Assembly: GCA_013433145.1 (NCBI GenBank)
Contig: CM024170.1
Coordinates: forward strand, 12,871,866-12,935,865
Direction of reading: 5' to 3'
From: Ascaris suum
Taxonomy: Eukaryota > Nematoda > Chromadorea > Rhabditida > Ascarididae
Length of the DNA: 64,000 bases
Numbering within the stretch: position 1 is the first letter of the stretch; every line of letters starts with the position of its first letter. Positions 38,001 to 57,054 of the stretch are shown here, piece by piece. The translations under genes were made by a program, and so were the position numbers. The notes under the pieces are model-generated. The model searched no databases and was not told the DNA's origin. It was given only the letters and a program-made list of their open reading frames with translations.

Positions 38001-39338
38001 GGCTCGGCCACTGAGTGCGGTACCTCATACAATGCGGTGCCTGAAAGACACTTCCATGTTCGCGAAAAAAGACCTAGAGTTGAAAATCAACAATCCTTTA
38101 GAAAGAACGGCTTTTAGACAAAAAGTGCGAGTTAACAAACAACAAGACTTTAAAAATAGCCAGCAGTTTATTTTGTTTATGGTCCCGTATATTCCCATAA
38201 ATTCCACAAAACAAAAACGCCGAACAAAAAAAAAGTCGTGCAAAATGCGAAAACTTCATAATGATCTAGAGTGTGTTTTAGCAGAAAAATTATGAACACC
38301 ACTTCATTCATCAGATTCCAACAGCGAATAGTGCTCTTGCTAGGTCAGCTAAACGGACGTAGTATGAGTGAAATCATTTCATAAACCTATTCAAAGGTCT
38401 TAATTGGTATCAAGGTAGATGGTTTATGTACGGCAACAGGAGGACTAAAAATTTCGTAATACCCGCTGTGCTAAATTGTGGTTTGTTTGGAGAAAATTAA
38501 CTTGTGAGCAAGAGAATTGCAAAAGGTTGTTCTATTGCCGTGATTCGACTTGAAAGAAATGTAGACAGAGTGGCTTTACGTTCACGATAGCCGCTTCTCA
38601 GCAAATCGTTTAAACGACCAACTTCATGTAGTACCTGAGATATCATCGGGCTTAGAGGGGAAAGCTCATTGGCAGCTTTGAATAATGATTTTGAATTTGT
38701 TCAGGTGCCTTTTAGTGCGCTGTCGGCTGCATCGCTGCGACGTTACAAAAAATATTTCAAATTGAGTCACAGGTCAGGAGCGAGTACCAAACAACAGGTT
38801 ATTCTTTGTTCCTTCTTCGGTTCATTTTTCTTACTTTATTCCTTAACTTTATAGCGTATAGGTGCACCATCTTTTGAAAATAAGTATTACTGTGGAAATA
38901 GTCAACTCTAATGAGTCATCCACGCATATTCTGTATGATAGGCTAAAAGATGTATCCCCGCCGTTTTTATGTTTTTTTGCCGACGATTGTTTGATTTTTT
39001 TGTGATGTTTTTTATCGAGATGAATCGTAGATGTTTTTCAATTTTTGATTTCGATTTAAATTCATATCTTAGTTCACTTCAATTTCTGCCCTTCGCAGAG
39101 AATGTTCCGAATTTTTGCTGTCTCTTTTTTTTTGTGGAGGAAGAATCAACTGAGACGGCTATTTTAGTTGCTTGATGGAGTGGCCGAACATTTTGGAACA
39201 CTTCAAGTGCCTGCCGCGGAAACGGCTGCATGCCTTATCTATACGGTTCGGATGAATAGAAACAAATTGGACTATCCGAGCGGCAATACGACCAACGAAA
39301 CGAACTCAACGCCAGGCTCAGGCTCAATTGAACCTTGA
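29093..39338 (+). CDS. SAP30: SAP30-like Sin3/HDAC corepressor subunit with long N-terminal extension
   Basis: Twelve exons join in phase: 29093-29147, 29720-29853, 30385-30604, 31637-31726, 32120-32239, 32722-32909, 33838-34002, 34432-34500, 35096-35199, 36964-37126, 38705-38797, 39168-39338, giving 523 residues. Exons 6-7 encode a SAP30 zinc finger (about 226-279: RCCIAEKVGKGVYECC, then HYYICLYHRRVI with the C-x2-H end). The last two exons encode the Sin3-binding domain (about 437-506: SLRRYKKYFKL, then VAEHFGTLQVPAAETAACLI and NRNKLD). Between them lies a charged linker. SAP30 bridges Sin3 and histone deacetylases in the nucleus. Vertebrate SAP30 has about 220 residues, so the Ser/Thr-rich first 220 residues here are extra. 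The start is uncertain: 29093 follows a strong AG (29066), but ATG at 29758 is an alternative. The donors at 29148 (GTAACC) and 34003 (GTGCGC) are weak. Confidence 0.85.
31030..31160 (-). mobile_element. RTE-like LINE 3' end in SAP30 intron
   Basis: Reverse-complemented, this closely matches 44435-44575 over about 120 bp, including AGGCCGACCT, GACCACA, TGGATCAGAG, TTGGGTCAG and CGTAATGAATGC. Like that copy, it ends in an AAATAAA-type tail. Minus-strand reading gives RGRP in one frame and KWIREALGQNMWKRYEET in another, as at the C-terminus of RTE-class LINE proteins after a frameshift. The family assignment is from the motif pattern. Confidence 0.6.
33071..33118 (+). other. Possible alternative terminal exon of the SAP30-like gene
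   Basis: A good acceptor (tattttccag) is followed in phase 0 by 15 codons (VLFDSKIAPAKVVKV) and TGA. Splicing exon 32722-32909 to it would end the protein inside the zinc finger, before the final Cys and His. The direct join 32909 to 33838 keeps the family spacing (30 residues from the conserved Ser to the last His) and is preferred. If used, this exon would make a short isoform without the Sin3-binding domain. Confidence 0.3.
35690..36320 (-). mobile_element. CR1/Jockey-like LINE 3' part, in SAP30 intron 9
   Basis: The minus frame 35922-36320 reads as the end of a non-LTR reverse transcriptase: DDVHDFGVITDSKLHWRLRS, then FLEYCALVWSPYLAPDIRSL and ENVQKRFIRI. These are the hallmark motifs downstream of the catalytic YxDD. 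The 3' end near 35690 has an AAATAAACAAA-type tail. It is antisense to the host gene and truncated at its 5' end. It is less decayed than its relative at 13030-13990, to which it is clearly homologous at the DNA level. Confidence 0.9.
37440..38060 (-). pseudogene. Decayed mariner-family transposase, in SAP30 intron 10
   Basis: Read on the minus strand across stops and frameshifts, the pieces follow mariner order. First comes an N-terminal helix-turn-helix stretch with SFRHRIV and TTVQDWFAKLLSYDISREDA, then RDRSTLDNDL. Next is a second helix-turn-helix-like SDDLA-x-PLGAVHATAQNRMR, then SVLYGNRKKTKQ, resembling the family's W-x-LYDNRKR catalytic-region motif. Terminal inverted repeats were not located. 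The copy is inactive. The assignment rests on motif order recalled from the family. Confidence 0.65.
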
Positions 39339-40892
39339 CCTTTTACTTTGTCGTCTTGCGCCTAGGAGCTGATTTTGAACGTGTCTGAAAGCCCGCATCT
39401 TTATCTGCATTTTTTTGCAACTTAGTTCCACTAAATTTCTAGTCATATATAGAGACACCTTTCATGAGCATTTCTATTTATCCTTGAAGATGGGTTTATC
39501 TTCGCGCTCTTTATACAACTCAGTAACGTATTCTTGCTTATTGTGCTATGGATGATTAAGCGCCATTTGATCGAAGCGCCGACCTTCATCTTCGTTGAAG
39601 AATTTTACAAACGATTCGTTCATTTTATGCTGCATAAATTATTTGTGCATTCAATGTTGAAATTTTTAAGCCACTTCCAAATTTTAAGTTAGTAAATGTT
39701 GTGAGTATTTATAATTAGTCGATAATTTCACGCACACACATTTGTATCGATGCCGATCGGCTAACGTAGACTTGTAGTATTCGAAGTTACATGGCTCACA
39801 AGGAGTTTTTCCATCGTTGCATTTGCATAGAACGCATTATGTAGGCTTTATTGTATATTTTTGCAACGCCTTTGCTTGATTGTGGTGCTGTTATCTCATT
39901 TTACTTTTATTTATTATGCCTGCTAGGCGGGATTCTATAAATGAGTTTAGAAATTCATGATGCATTGTTTCGTGGGCTAAAGCTAGAGGGCAACTGTCGA
40001 TGCTGCAAGGAATCGACATCAAATGTCATAAATCGTCAGAAGCATTCTCGAAATTCTTTTTTGGACCTTATTTTAATTTGCATAAAAGAGTACTTTTCTA
40101 CCGTCAGATTATCTTTCTGACGTTACTTTTTGATCATCTTCGCTATTTCAGATTTAATTCCGTTCCCCAATAGAGTCTTTCTGCTTAGAACAGCGAATTG
40201 GCATTTTACGTGCATTAGTTAATCAACCTTCTTTCGATAGTTTTAAGCCTAAGCGGATGTCACCGGATTCCTATCCCCTTTTATATGCATAGTCGATTGA
40301 ATAATTTTTCTGTTACAACGTCGATTGTTCTGACGAAATTTTTCTCTAAATTTTCGTTTGCACCATTCTTCGATTTTGATCTGCGGTTTTGAACCATCAT
40401 ATCCTCGGTCTTTTAATATTATTCCGTGTAAAGGTAAACATTTTATAGCAAAAATACCTAATAATATGCATTTGAAACATAATAATTCAAGGCGAATTCC
40501 ATAGGAATATTAATATATCTAAAGAACGATGAGGTTTTCAAGCACATCCACGATGAGAGCGGAGAAGGGATATGTCCAAATTCTTTATGAGCTTGCGCAT
40601 CAACAATGTACTCTAAGCTAAGCCTTGTTTGATATTATCATTTTTGATGAAATTAGCGCTTCTCGAGTGCATTTTCTTGACGTTGTTCATACGTTACTGT
40701 CACATATGTGTCAAGCAGGAACCAATTAGTTTTTTTTGCTAGTTGAGTATTATTTGTGCAGTCTAGAGATGCCTTCATTGTGAATGTACTATTTCAATGG
40801 CTAGCAAATGTGTATGCTATTTGTTATGCGATATGATAGCACAGAAAATGTTAGTGGGTAAGTTTATTAAGAATCCGCGAGCAATATTCAAG

Positions 40893-40967
40893 TGTAACAC
40901 AAACTTGAGTATGAAATTGTAACAGACACCTGTGCATGAAGTTGTAACATAAACCTGAGCACGAAAT
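40893..40967. repeat. Three 25-bp tandem units
   Basis: TGTAACA starts at 40893, 40918 and 40943, exactly 25 bp apart. Each unit continues with (A/G)ACxTG and ends GAA(A/G)T. The copies differ at several sites, so the array is old. Confidence 0.85.
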
Positions 40968-41142
40968 TATCGTTTAACCCTGCCGGAGACGCAGTTATTA
41001 ACGCCATAGTTTATTATACGCTTGGCGGTTTGTCTTATAGCGGTGTTGATTTTTTTTCGCGTCTTTTCAATTATCACGCTTACTGGATTATTATCTCAAA
41101 ACAATTACGTTGATGCCTGCAAATCTTAATTGTCCAATTCAG

Positions 41143-41199
41143 ATCCGGAAAAATGAAATCGACTATGAAACACCGCCGAATTTCATCGAGCGCAGCAAG
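41143..41199 (+). CDS. Orphan exon candidate
   Basis: A strong acceptor (tgtccaattcag) is followed by 19 codons (IRKNEIDYETPPNFIERSK) up to a possible donor, AAG|GTCTTA. The DYET motif recalls cadherin repeats, but 19 residues cannot establish that. If not spliced, the frame runs on to TAA at 41314-41316 through a hydrophobic segment. Confidence 0.25.
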
Positions 41200-43820
41200 G
41201 TCTTACTTTTGATGCTTCTAGTCTCATATTCTAGTGTGATTAGTACCAGTATTGGCGTGCACCTTTTCCGTCATGTATCTACATCCGCTTCAGCATGGAT
41301 CCTCCCAATTGCGTAACACTTGTTTATTTGTTGCTCTCGCATCCGAACTTAATATTCCTGCACCATTTTATTCGTCGTTTATGTTATTTCTTCTGATGAG
41401 AGCTGAGGAATTTCTCTGAAAATATTCGGACTCAGTTGGGGGTACTTCTGCGCTCTTGAGAGTGCTGCAGCATGGTATTTGGCTTGATGTTTTGGATTAG
41501 TATCCGCATAAGGGTACTAAAAATTTATTTTCACCTTATTGCCTGGTCGCGACAAGTGGTAACACATTGTAAATATTGCTCTTCTCATTATAGGCTCTCT
41601 TTAAGTGCATCACTCTTCGAAAATATTTTTTTTCTGTTTTCATTTTGTTATTTATTTGTCTATTATTGTTATTTTTTGTTTGTGATTTTGTATTTGAGTA
41701 ATATGTTATTTAAATATTCGTTTATGAAAAATACTGCGGAAATGATGCCCAGTAGGGAGGTCAACAAAAGGTTAAAATGCCCTCAAATGTTCGTGAACAA
41801 ACAGTAGAAATGAACAAAGCAAAACAATATCTTTTTGAAAATATGACCTTTGCCGTTGTTGTTTGATGTCGGCTGAGCTGCTGCTCGTCTTCCGCTGTCT
41901 GTCGTAACCAGGCCTCAGCTGATGTGCGGTGTTCACGGTTCACCGTCGGCTCGTCTCTTTGTCCAGGGGCGAATTTACGCCCACAGCTGAAGTCGACGAT
42001 TACGTTCACTGGGCTCCCGTCTGCGACCGGCCCAAGTTGCGCGTTATTCTAGACAGTGACGCCTTCCGCATGCCACTGACTACTTATTGCCTGTGCCAGT
42101 TACCCAATAACATATAGGACAACGTTGGGGTGGCTAATCTATTTAATGCAGAAGTCTTTCAATACTAATATCGTGTTCTGCCGTGCACAAACTTGTTTGC
42201 ACTTTAGCTCTACTTTGTGAACCACGCCTCGAATTTGGGTAATTAAACCTGTGTTATAATAATTCGGATTGGGCGATGGGTAATATAATGGGTAATAATA
42301 TTGGGTAAATCTTCATATTCAAAATGGTGATAAACACATACATAACCAACAAACTGCATGAACCCAATCATCATTACCGCACATTGTCACAAATAAATTT
42401 GGCCAATATCAGCAAACAAGGAGAAAGTACATGTGCACAGCAGCGAGCATTGGTGCGTTAACACGAAGCTATTCTTTCGGGATTCAAATCTTGCACAATA
42501 ATAACTTCAAAATCAGCAACTAAAACGGCATTGCGCTATACTAGTATTGTCGAACAACAGTTTCTGCACTAATACTACACAATCGACACATAGACGGCGA
42601 ACCAGAACCCTAAAGAACGAAGTCGCAATCCAACAGTCAATGTTGAGACGAGTGGATGCGAATAATATCAGAGATGTTGAGATGAGTGACGGGAGCAATG
42701 AGCGGATGCAAGGGCGACTAGGACGGCGGCCAACGGAAATACGAATGATGCGAGTAGTGCGGATAATAATGTCCCTGCTTACGTCTCAGTATAACGCAAA
42801 TTTTATCACCCCGTCGATCTTCTGCATTTTCGAAGATGACGCTCGAATCCGCTAGTGTTTCGTGTTGATCTCAATAGCCGTCGCCGACGTATCCGTGCAT
42901 GGCGATCTTTGAGAGTCCAATTGCGTTCGCTTTTCGACTTTTGAATAGCCTAGCTTGCGTCATCTTCTTGGCTGTTTTTTCGCTCGATTTGCAAATGCAC
43001 TCGTTGCACCAAGTGCAACAGTCGAAGCCACAGCTCAGTACTTTCCGAACCTTTGAGGTTCGTTCGTATTTTATTCTTGTTGGCGCTGGTTGACCCCTGT
43101 TGCAACTTATGGTCTACCCACTTTTTGCTCGATAGTTGGATGTGCAATTTTGATATCCCTTTGAGTTAAATTTCTGATCACTCGAGCAGCAATGTTTTTG
43201 TTTTCTTTGCCATTCGTTCGCAGTCGCCATCTCTGTTGAATATCAACGAGCATCGATGATATTCAACAAACGTTTCTACTCCCCTTACGACGTGCTTGTG
43301 CCCGCTCGAAGTAACGCCATCAACATTTACAGCGATCGCTTCTAGCAACTTTTGACCTTCTGTCACCCATCATTGCTAAGGGAATCTCTAATTGGCGAGC
43401 ATTTTGCATCGATTCCCCAACCGCACGCTACTGTTTCATCGATCGCATAAGACTGTTTTTCTGCGTTTTATACGAATAATTTTGGAATATTTATTTTGCG
43501 GCATTGCTCAACACTTCATAAATTTCCCATCTAAAGCTTCTCTGAGTTTTGCACTCAAATTTCCTATTTTCTTTGTTAATAAATGTGTGAGAGAAAATTT
43601 TCAACTAGGTCTTCATGACCTTATCAAGCATAAACCAATTCATTGAAATTCTGTTCGAATAGAGCTTTTTCCTGAGTTGATTGGTTGGAAATTGAATTAA
43701 GTTCTAATCGATATTTTATTGAAATTCGAATACGTAAGCAGTAGACTATAACAATCCGTCAGAACTATTCTAAAGTGAATCGCGTAAATGTTTTTCTTTT
43801 TTCTTTTTTTAATATTTAAG

Positions 43821-43921
43821 TTGAGGCAGCTGGAGCGGTTGATAGATCAAGAAAAGAATTGAAATTTCTTCCTTCAGTAATTTCGTTCGTCGATGCCATA
43901 ACGGAGGATGTCCGCGTCTAA
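43821..43921 (+). CDS. Orphan terminal exon candidate
   Basis: After a T-rich acceptor (aatatttaag) a frame entered in phase 1 gives 32 residues, EAAGAVDRSRKELKFLPSVI then SFVDAITEDVRV, before TAA at 43919-43921. The composition is convincingly protein-like, but no upstream partner was found and the family is unknown. Confidence 0.3.
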
Positions 43922-43979
43922 GTTCCTTCGAAAAAAAAGAAAATCAAAAGACAATTTTTAAGCATATCGGTGACCTTAC

Positions 43980-44176
43980 GAAGAAAGCTTTAACAAAGTC
44001 GGCTTTGCAGGAATAAACGTACCGTTATGCCATACAATCGGATTCTGAAGTCCATTTATTTCCCCTCTAACGGTTTCTCTGCTAGGATTGTTGGCAACCG
44101 TCGTCGACACTTCTTCAGTCGGGAGAAGACGATCTGACTGAACAAGCCATCTAGGCCTATGCGGTGATACGACCAT
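43980..44176 (-). CDS. Orphan minus-strand exon candidate
   Basis: A minus-strand open frame from an ATG at 44176 encodes RPRWLVQSDRLLPTEEVSTT and GLQNPIVWHNGTFIPAKPTL. It meets a good donor (TTC|GTAAGG) at 43979, just before its stop codon. An internal acceptor-like ttgttcag could shorten it. No matching exon was identified and the family is unknown. Confidence 0.25.
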
Positions 44177-44434
44177 GAAATGCGCGAGATGTTGCAGTGT
44201 TTACTAATAATCGATGAAGCGACGATCAGCGGCATTCATATCGAGGTCAGTGGATAGAGTTTCGCGTATTTAGTGGATTCGTTTTTTCATCGTTTAAGAT
44301 TAATAATTTCATTGGTCCTCTATATGTGGTAGCAATAAATATCAATGTGGATTTCAACTCAGTTTTATTCTACTATGAGTTTAAGCAGAATTTACTTTTG
44401 TGATTTTTGATTTTTCGACTGAATTGCAAGATGT

Positions 44435-44575
44435 AGAGGCCGACCTAAAGACCACAAGAGTCGGTTGGATCAGAGGGATATTGGGTCAGGGTAGATAGAA
44501 GCGATACGAAGAGATATTTATTCGTAATGAATGCTCACTTGATTGAAATAAATAAATAAATAAATTTTTGATTTT
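44435..44575 (+). mobile_element. RTE-like LINE 3' end with (AAAT)n tail
   Basis: Homologous to the reverse complement of 31030-31160 and ending in AAATAAATAAATAAAT at about 44549-44565. A simple-repeat tail of this kind is typical of RTE-class non-LTR retrotransposons. Only the last ~130 bp are present, consistent with 5' truncation on insertion. Confidence 0.65.
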
Positions 44576-44751
44576 ACATTAAACAGCTTAAAAGTCACTC
44601 CTCACATTGTCCACTCGTTATCGAAAAGTGCCATTCTTGAGATCAAACGCAGAGATAAAATATGAGACTTTCCTGAAAACGAGTTGGAAAATATGTGGAT
44701 TCATTGATTGATGGAAATTTGAAAGGAAATCATCTTGTTAGAATTGTTCAG

Positions 44752-45759
44752 CGTAGAAAAGAAGAGCGCAAAAATGCTGGCATAGAATCGGCAAGTGAGC
44801 GATACCTCAAATGGTTTTTTTTTCGCTCCATTGTCATCTGTTGCGTCCGTCGTTTGGGGGGTTTTTTTTTACAACGAAAAACGGCTAAGAGACGTTCTTT
44901 ATCAAGAGGAAGCATTTTAAAACATAGAATAAAGATTGCGTGTTGCTTCAGTTTACAGTGGAAAAATTTGTGCTTTAACTTAGAGAGGTGATTAATTCGG
45001 TGAACCCATTTCAATTAACTCATTTCAAAATGCAATTTTTACCACCTAAACGTTCATGCCAAAAAAAAAAACATTTCAACACAGTTACTTTGCAAAGGAA
45101 TCCGCAGAAAATGCCTAATGTTTAGTATTATAGAGTTCGATTGCACATGTCTCTCTAGTGAGGTTTCAATAGCGATTTCATTCTCGACGAATGCCTAGTT
45201 CATTGCTGGTGACCATGACAGCAAATGAGCACCTTTTATGCTCAAATATCTACGTAATAAAATTCAGTTTATTTGTCTTAGTCGAGTAAATGAGTGAGAG
45301 GAATAGTTTTACCTAAAGATCCGATGTTGCCAGGTCTCTAAGTCAGATGTTCGAGAATCGCTTTGCAAAAAAAAAAGAAATTGTCTTTTTTCCGACTGAT
45401 CGTCGAGTACATTTTACGCTTTTATTTTATGACTTGAACTTTTTGATAGGATTTAGCTTTTTTTTTCTTCTTTAGACGTTTCGAAGATAATCTTTCATTT
45501 GAAAACAAAAGCTCACATTATTTTAGCGAGTTACAGCTGACAACTGCTCAGACTTGCTAAGTCGTGCTAGCTTACATTCATCACCCGAAACGATGCAACA
45601 TCAGAGATGACCACATGTTGCACCTGTCTTTCTCGTACGAACCGTTCACACCCTACCACAACGACTAATTCACCTCCTGTAGTTGTCCGTAATAAAGACA
45701 CAGTCTTGGCAAATGTGAATACGAATCCCAATTACTATCACCATTATATCGTTAATTAA
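44752..45759 (+). CDS. Candidate last two exons of a membrane-receptor-like gene
   Basis: Exon 44752-44794 (acceptor attgttcag, donor A|GTGAGC) encodes RRKEERKNAGIESA, a strongly basic stretch like the inner edge of a membrane segment. It ends in phase 1 and fits exon 45605-45759, which encodes MTTCCTCLSRTNRSHPTTTT, a proline and asparagine stretch, and the tail NVNTNPNYYHHYIVN, with TAA at 45757-45759. NPNY is an NPxY-type endocytosis or PTB-binding motif, found in cytoplasmic tails of receptors. The acceptor of the second exon is weak. No transmembrane or ectodomain exon could be attached, so the receptor idea is inference. Confidence 0.35.
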
Positions 45760-47583
45760 TCACTTCAATTCTGTGAAACCAGTAATCACCTCTCTTCGCT
45801 GTTAATCAACAAGATTTTCATGCGAGTATTTTGCATTTGTTGTAATTTGTTAAATACTACGCATATGCTTTGGTGCTTGTGAATTTGATTTATAGGATAT
45901 AGATACATGTAATTTGCATGTGCTTATTTTATATATAGTTCATTTGATACGATATATCAAATGTGAAGTATGAGACAGTCTCTTAGAAGCATTACTTTAT
46001 TTAGAAGCATACAATTCAGTTGGCAGCTTGAGGCAGTTGGCGAAATGTAGAAAGCGAAGCAACTAGTAGGAAAAAAGTTACAATATGTGCAAAATCTTTA
46101 GTGGGAATTAATTTTTGGGAGCATTGCATACGATGTTTTAGAAATCTTCCGTTTGATTTCGCCCACTTAGATATAGCGCGGATTTCCGCTTAAAATATAT
46201 CACAGAAAGCAGACATACTGATAGATACGACTTATGCGATATAAGATTTTCTAAACAAAATAGCAATTTTTTGCATAAATGCTTATATTTTTGTTATATA
46301 TTTATTATTCGAGGCGATAAGAAGTAACATAGTCAGGTCAGCGATTGCAAGGAAATATTTTACGTAATGATAGTATTTATTTTGAAAGCCTCTTCTTCTT
46401 GTTGTTTATTGCTTATAGCGTTATTTATGAGCCTAGGAGACCAATGTTCGCGTTAAACGAAAAATGATTTATATTCAACGTGAAGTGAAAAGATAGGTTT
46501 ATATATGATCGAGGCTTATAAACGGGAAAGTGAGATGTGTAGGTGCGCAAGCGTTTGCGTGACAGTAAATATTGCGATGAAACCACAATAAGTCGGATGC
46601 AAAGGTATACCAGAGGATTTGACATGATTTGCGCTTTCATAGTCACGCTTATCATGCGAGCTAGTTGAATAAACGCCTAAATAAATGTTGAAATACGGCG
46701 AACGATATGTTCATAATTTAATAAAATCGATCATTCGCATAACATAAATCTTTTATGGAAGATTTATTTTTCTTACTCTGTCAGTTATAAAAATGCAACC
46801 CGACCGAATTTCGTTCGCTAAATGTATGCAAATTTTAGCCAAGTTCAACGCCCTATAGCATTTTTTTGGGAATCAGTAAACCAATGTTAAACTTATTGTA
46901 GCGTCCTCTTAAGTGTGTACTATTTTTGCTGAACTTCATAGCTCTAAATACGGCAATATTTAACATATAGGCATAGATGCGACTTTGCCATAATGCGCTT
47001 TATATTTGCAAATCTGCAGAACGCATTGTTATAAGATTCTACTAGAGAGGCGAACGCTATGGGTCCCTTTCCGGAGTTCCGTTCACTCAACGAACTGATT
47101 GCACCAAATACAGAAAAAACATAACATGAGCACTTTTTTGTTTACCTGATCTTGCTGTGTCACCAAGACGTTGTATGAATCCATCGAAAAAAAAATGTTT
47201 TTGTGTTGGTCGGATTGCTCAAAAGAAAACAAAAATGATATGTAAATTTTATAGTGCTATGAATAACTAATTAGAGGATAGTATGGACTGTATGCATCGA
47301 ATTTAATCACTACAACTTTCATGTTTTGTAATTTCACACACTGTGAAGGTATATATCTTCAGCAATAAGAACGTACATTATTGGCATTAAACTATTGAAC
47401 GATAGGATAATTGCTTCACGCAGAACGTACGTACATCATTTCTTTCTATATTGTATAAACGAAAAAACAAATTACGTGTATGTGGAAACTTTTATGCTAT
47501 AAAGCAGAGTTTTGATTAACAAATATAGGTGCCCGCTCAATTTGGATTGTTGTCTGATGTCTAATTTTGTCTGATGTTTTTAG

Positions 47584-47630
47584 ATTTTGTCTGCCTATCG
47601 AATGGCTTCTTCAGGCAATGCAGACAAAAT
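47584..47630. repeat. 11-bp inverted repeat hairpin
   Basis: ATTTTGTCTGC (47584-47594) pairs perfectly with GCAGACAAAAT (47620-47630) across 25 bases. Extra GCC/GGC pairing inside is possible. Two copies of TTGTCTGATGT lie just upstream (about 47553-47576). Confidence 0.7.
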
Positions 47631-48439
47631 TATAGTTGCTTTTGAAAATGGATACTTAATTTAGCTGCAAATATGGCTTAACAATAATTGTTTCATTAAT
47701 GAAATGGGTTCTCATTCGCAAACAATGAACACTAATAACGCCGTACGATAATGCCGACGTGGTGCGGTCATTTGGTTATGACACATTGGAAGGTTCCGGC
47801 TGACTACTTCTCCCCTCCCTTCCAAGCGCACCACCCTCCCGCCATCCCTCAACGTAATTCGAAGAATTAAGTTTCTAAGTCTTGAGCGTTTTATTTCATT
47901 TCGCTCATTATTAGGAGAGAAGTGCTAACAATTTAAAAAAAAAAAAACAATTCCTCATAATTTACTAATGAAGCGAATAGAAAATTTCTTATGCACTAAG
48001 AAGTCGCAAGATTTATCGAGAAATTTATAGATCGTAATTTTTTATTAAAAATAATAAGCAATAAAATTTTGCAAAAAGAAAAAGGCGGAAAAAGGATAGA
48101 CGGATATCTAAGATTCATTTAGAATCAGCAAATTTTCCACTCATTTCATAAATTATTTTCCAGTAAAATTTTCCATAGGATTTTTATGAGAAAAATAGTA
48201 GTTCCTCTTTTTCGAATTGCTTTTTTTTTCTTTTTCAAAACGATTAAAAGCTTATTTTTCATTGTTTTTCCGACTAAGGGGAGCAAACGAGAGATCTTCG
48301 TTAAATGGGATTTTCTCGAAGTAGATCGATCAACCGTTTGCCGAGATCGTTTCATATTTGCGGTAATAAAAATTTTCTCGCTCATCAATGAGATTATTAT
48401 TTGATCGCTAAATATTTCTTTGATCTATATTTAGCAATA

Positions 48440-56238
<7,799 letters not shown>

Positions 56239-56991
56239 CGCATTTATTAGTAAAGAAAAAAAATGAATGATGCGAAATCAGATATTCATAGCTGTAAAAA
56301 TTGTCATCATTGTTTAATTTAATAATTTAATTTAATTTTAAACTCAGAAATTGTTTGCCGCTATGATTGGAAGTAATGCAGTGATTTGAACAGTTAGAAA
56401 AATATATTTCTTTACGGATAAGTATCGATTGCTTGTCACACAAAGTTTGCTTTTATTCATCATTCGCTAGATCATGATTAGCTGATGCTTATAAGTGAGC
56501 ATTCATTCAACGGAAGAGTGTTCTTATATCAAATTGAACATTAACATAATCAGACATATACGCTCAGGGGAGTGCACATTGGTCTAGTAGTAAAAGCTTT
56601 ATACATTATCATTGCATAGTAAGTGTTACATAGTAATTATTACAATTATTATAAATGAAACAGTAATTGAACAAAAGTATTCGAATATAGCCCAATTAAA
56701 ATATATTTAAAAATTGAGTCCATTTAGAGAGTATATACAATTATTTTTTGTCAATTCACTATAGGCAATAATTATTCTTCGTATTCTTCAAATCTCTAGT
56801 ATCCGATTTTTGCGCTCTTCCTATACATCAATGAAATCGCAATGCTACTATGAAGCGAAAGTGCGTCGTATTAGGCTTTTCCGCAGATGTAATGATAGCA
56901 GATAACATTGACGAAGAAAAAAAAAACAAAACTTCAAATGGATCTTAAATAAATGATATTATAAGGACAATATGAACATTTGAGGAATATA

Positions 56992-56997
56992 TTTATT
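56992..56997 (-). terminator. Polyadenylation signal of the minus-strand MARVEL-like gene
   Basis: The plus strand reads TTTATT, i.e. AATAAA on the minus strand, 58 nt after the stop codon. The 56239-57054 interval otherwise holds only the 3' ends of two convergent genes; a plus-strand AATAAA at 56948 might serve osta. Confidence 0.5.
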
Positions 56998-57054
56998 TCG
57001 TTATTTGAATTCGATAAATTGGGAAATGAAATACGCTGAAGTATTCGATGAATT

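Larger units (their letters stand above)
39339..48433. other. Nine-kilobase region with orphan exons, repeats and retroelement-like block
   Basis: No gene could be reconstructed. Supported items inside are the 25-bp triplication at 40893-40967, orphan exons at 41143, 43821, 43980 and 44752-45759, the RTE-like LINE end at 44435-44575, and the hairpin at 47584-47630. At 41850-43450 the sequence is visibly less AT-rich, with partly open frames on both strands: plus VDDYVHWAPVCDRPKLRVIL near 41990-42050, and minus ARVIRNLTQRDIKIAHPTIE near 43100-43180. This suggests an old retroelement. The rest is AT-rich and featureless. Confidence 0.45.
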
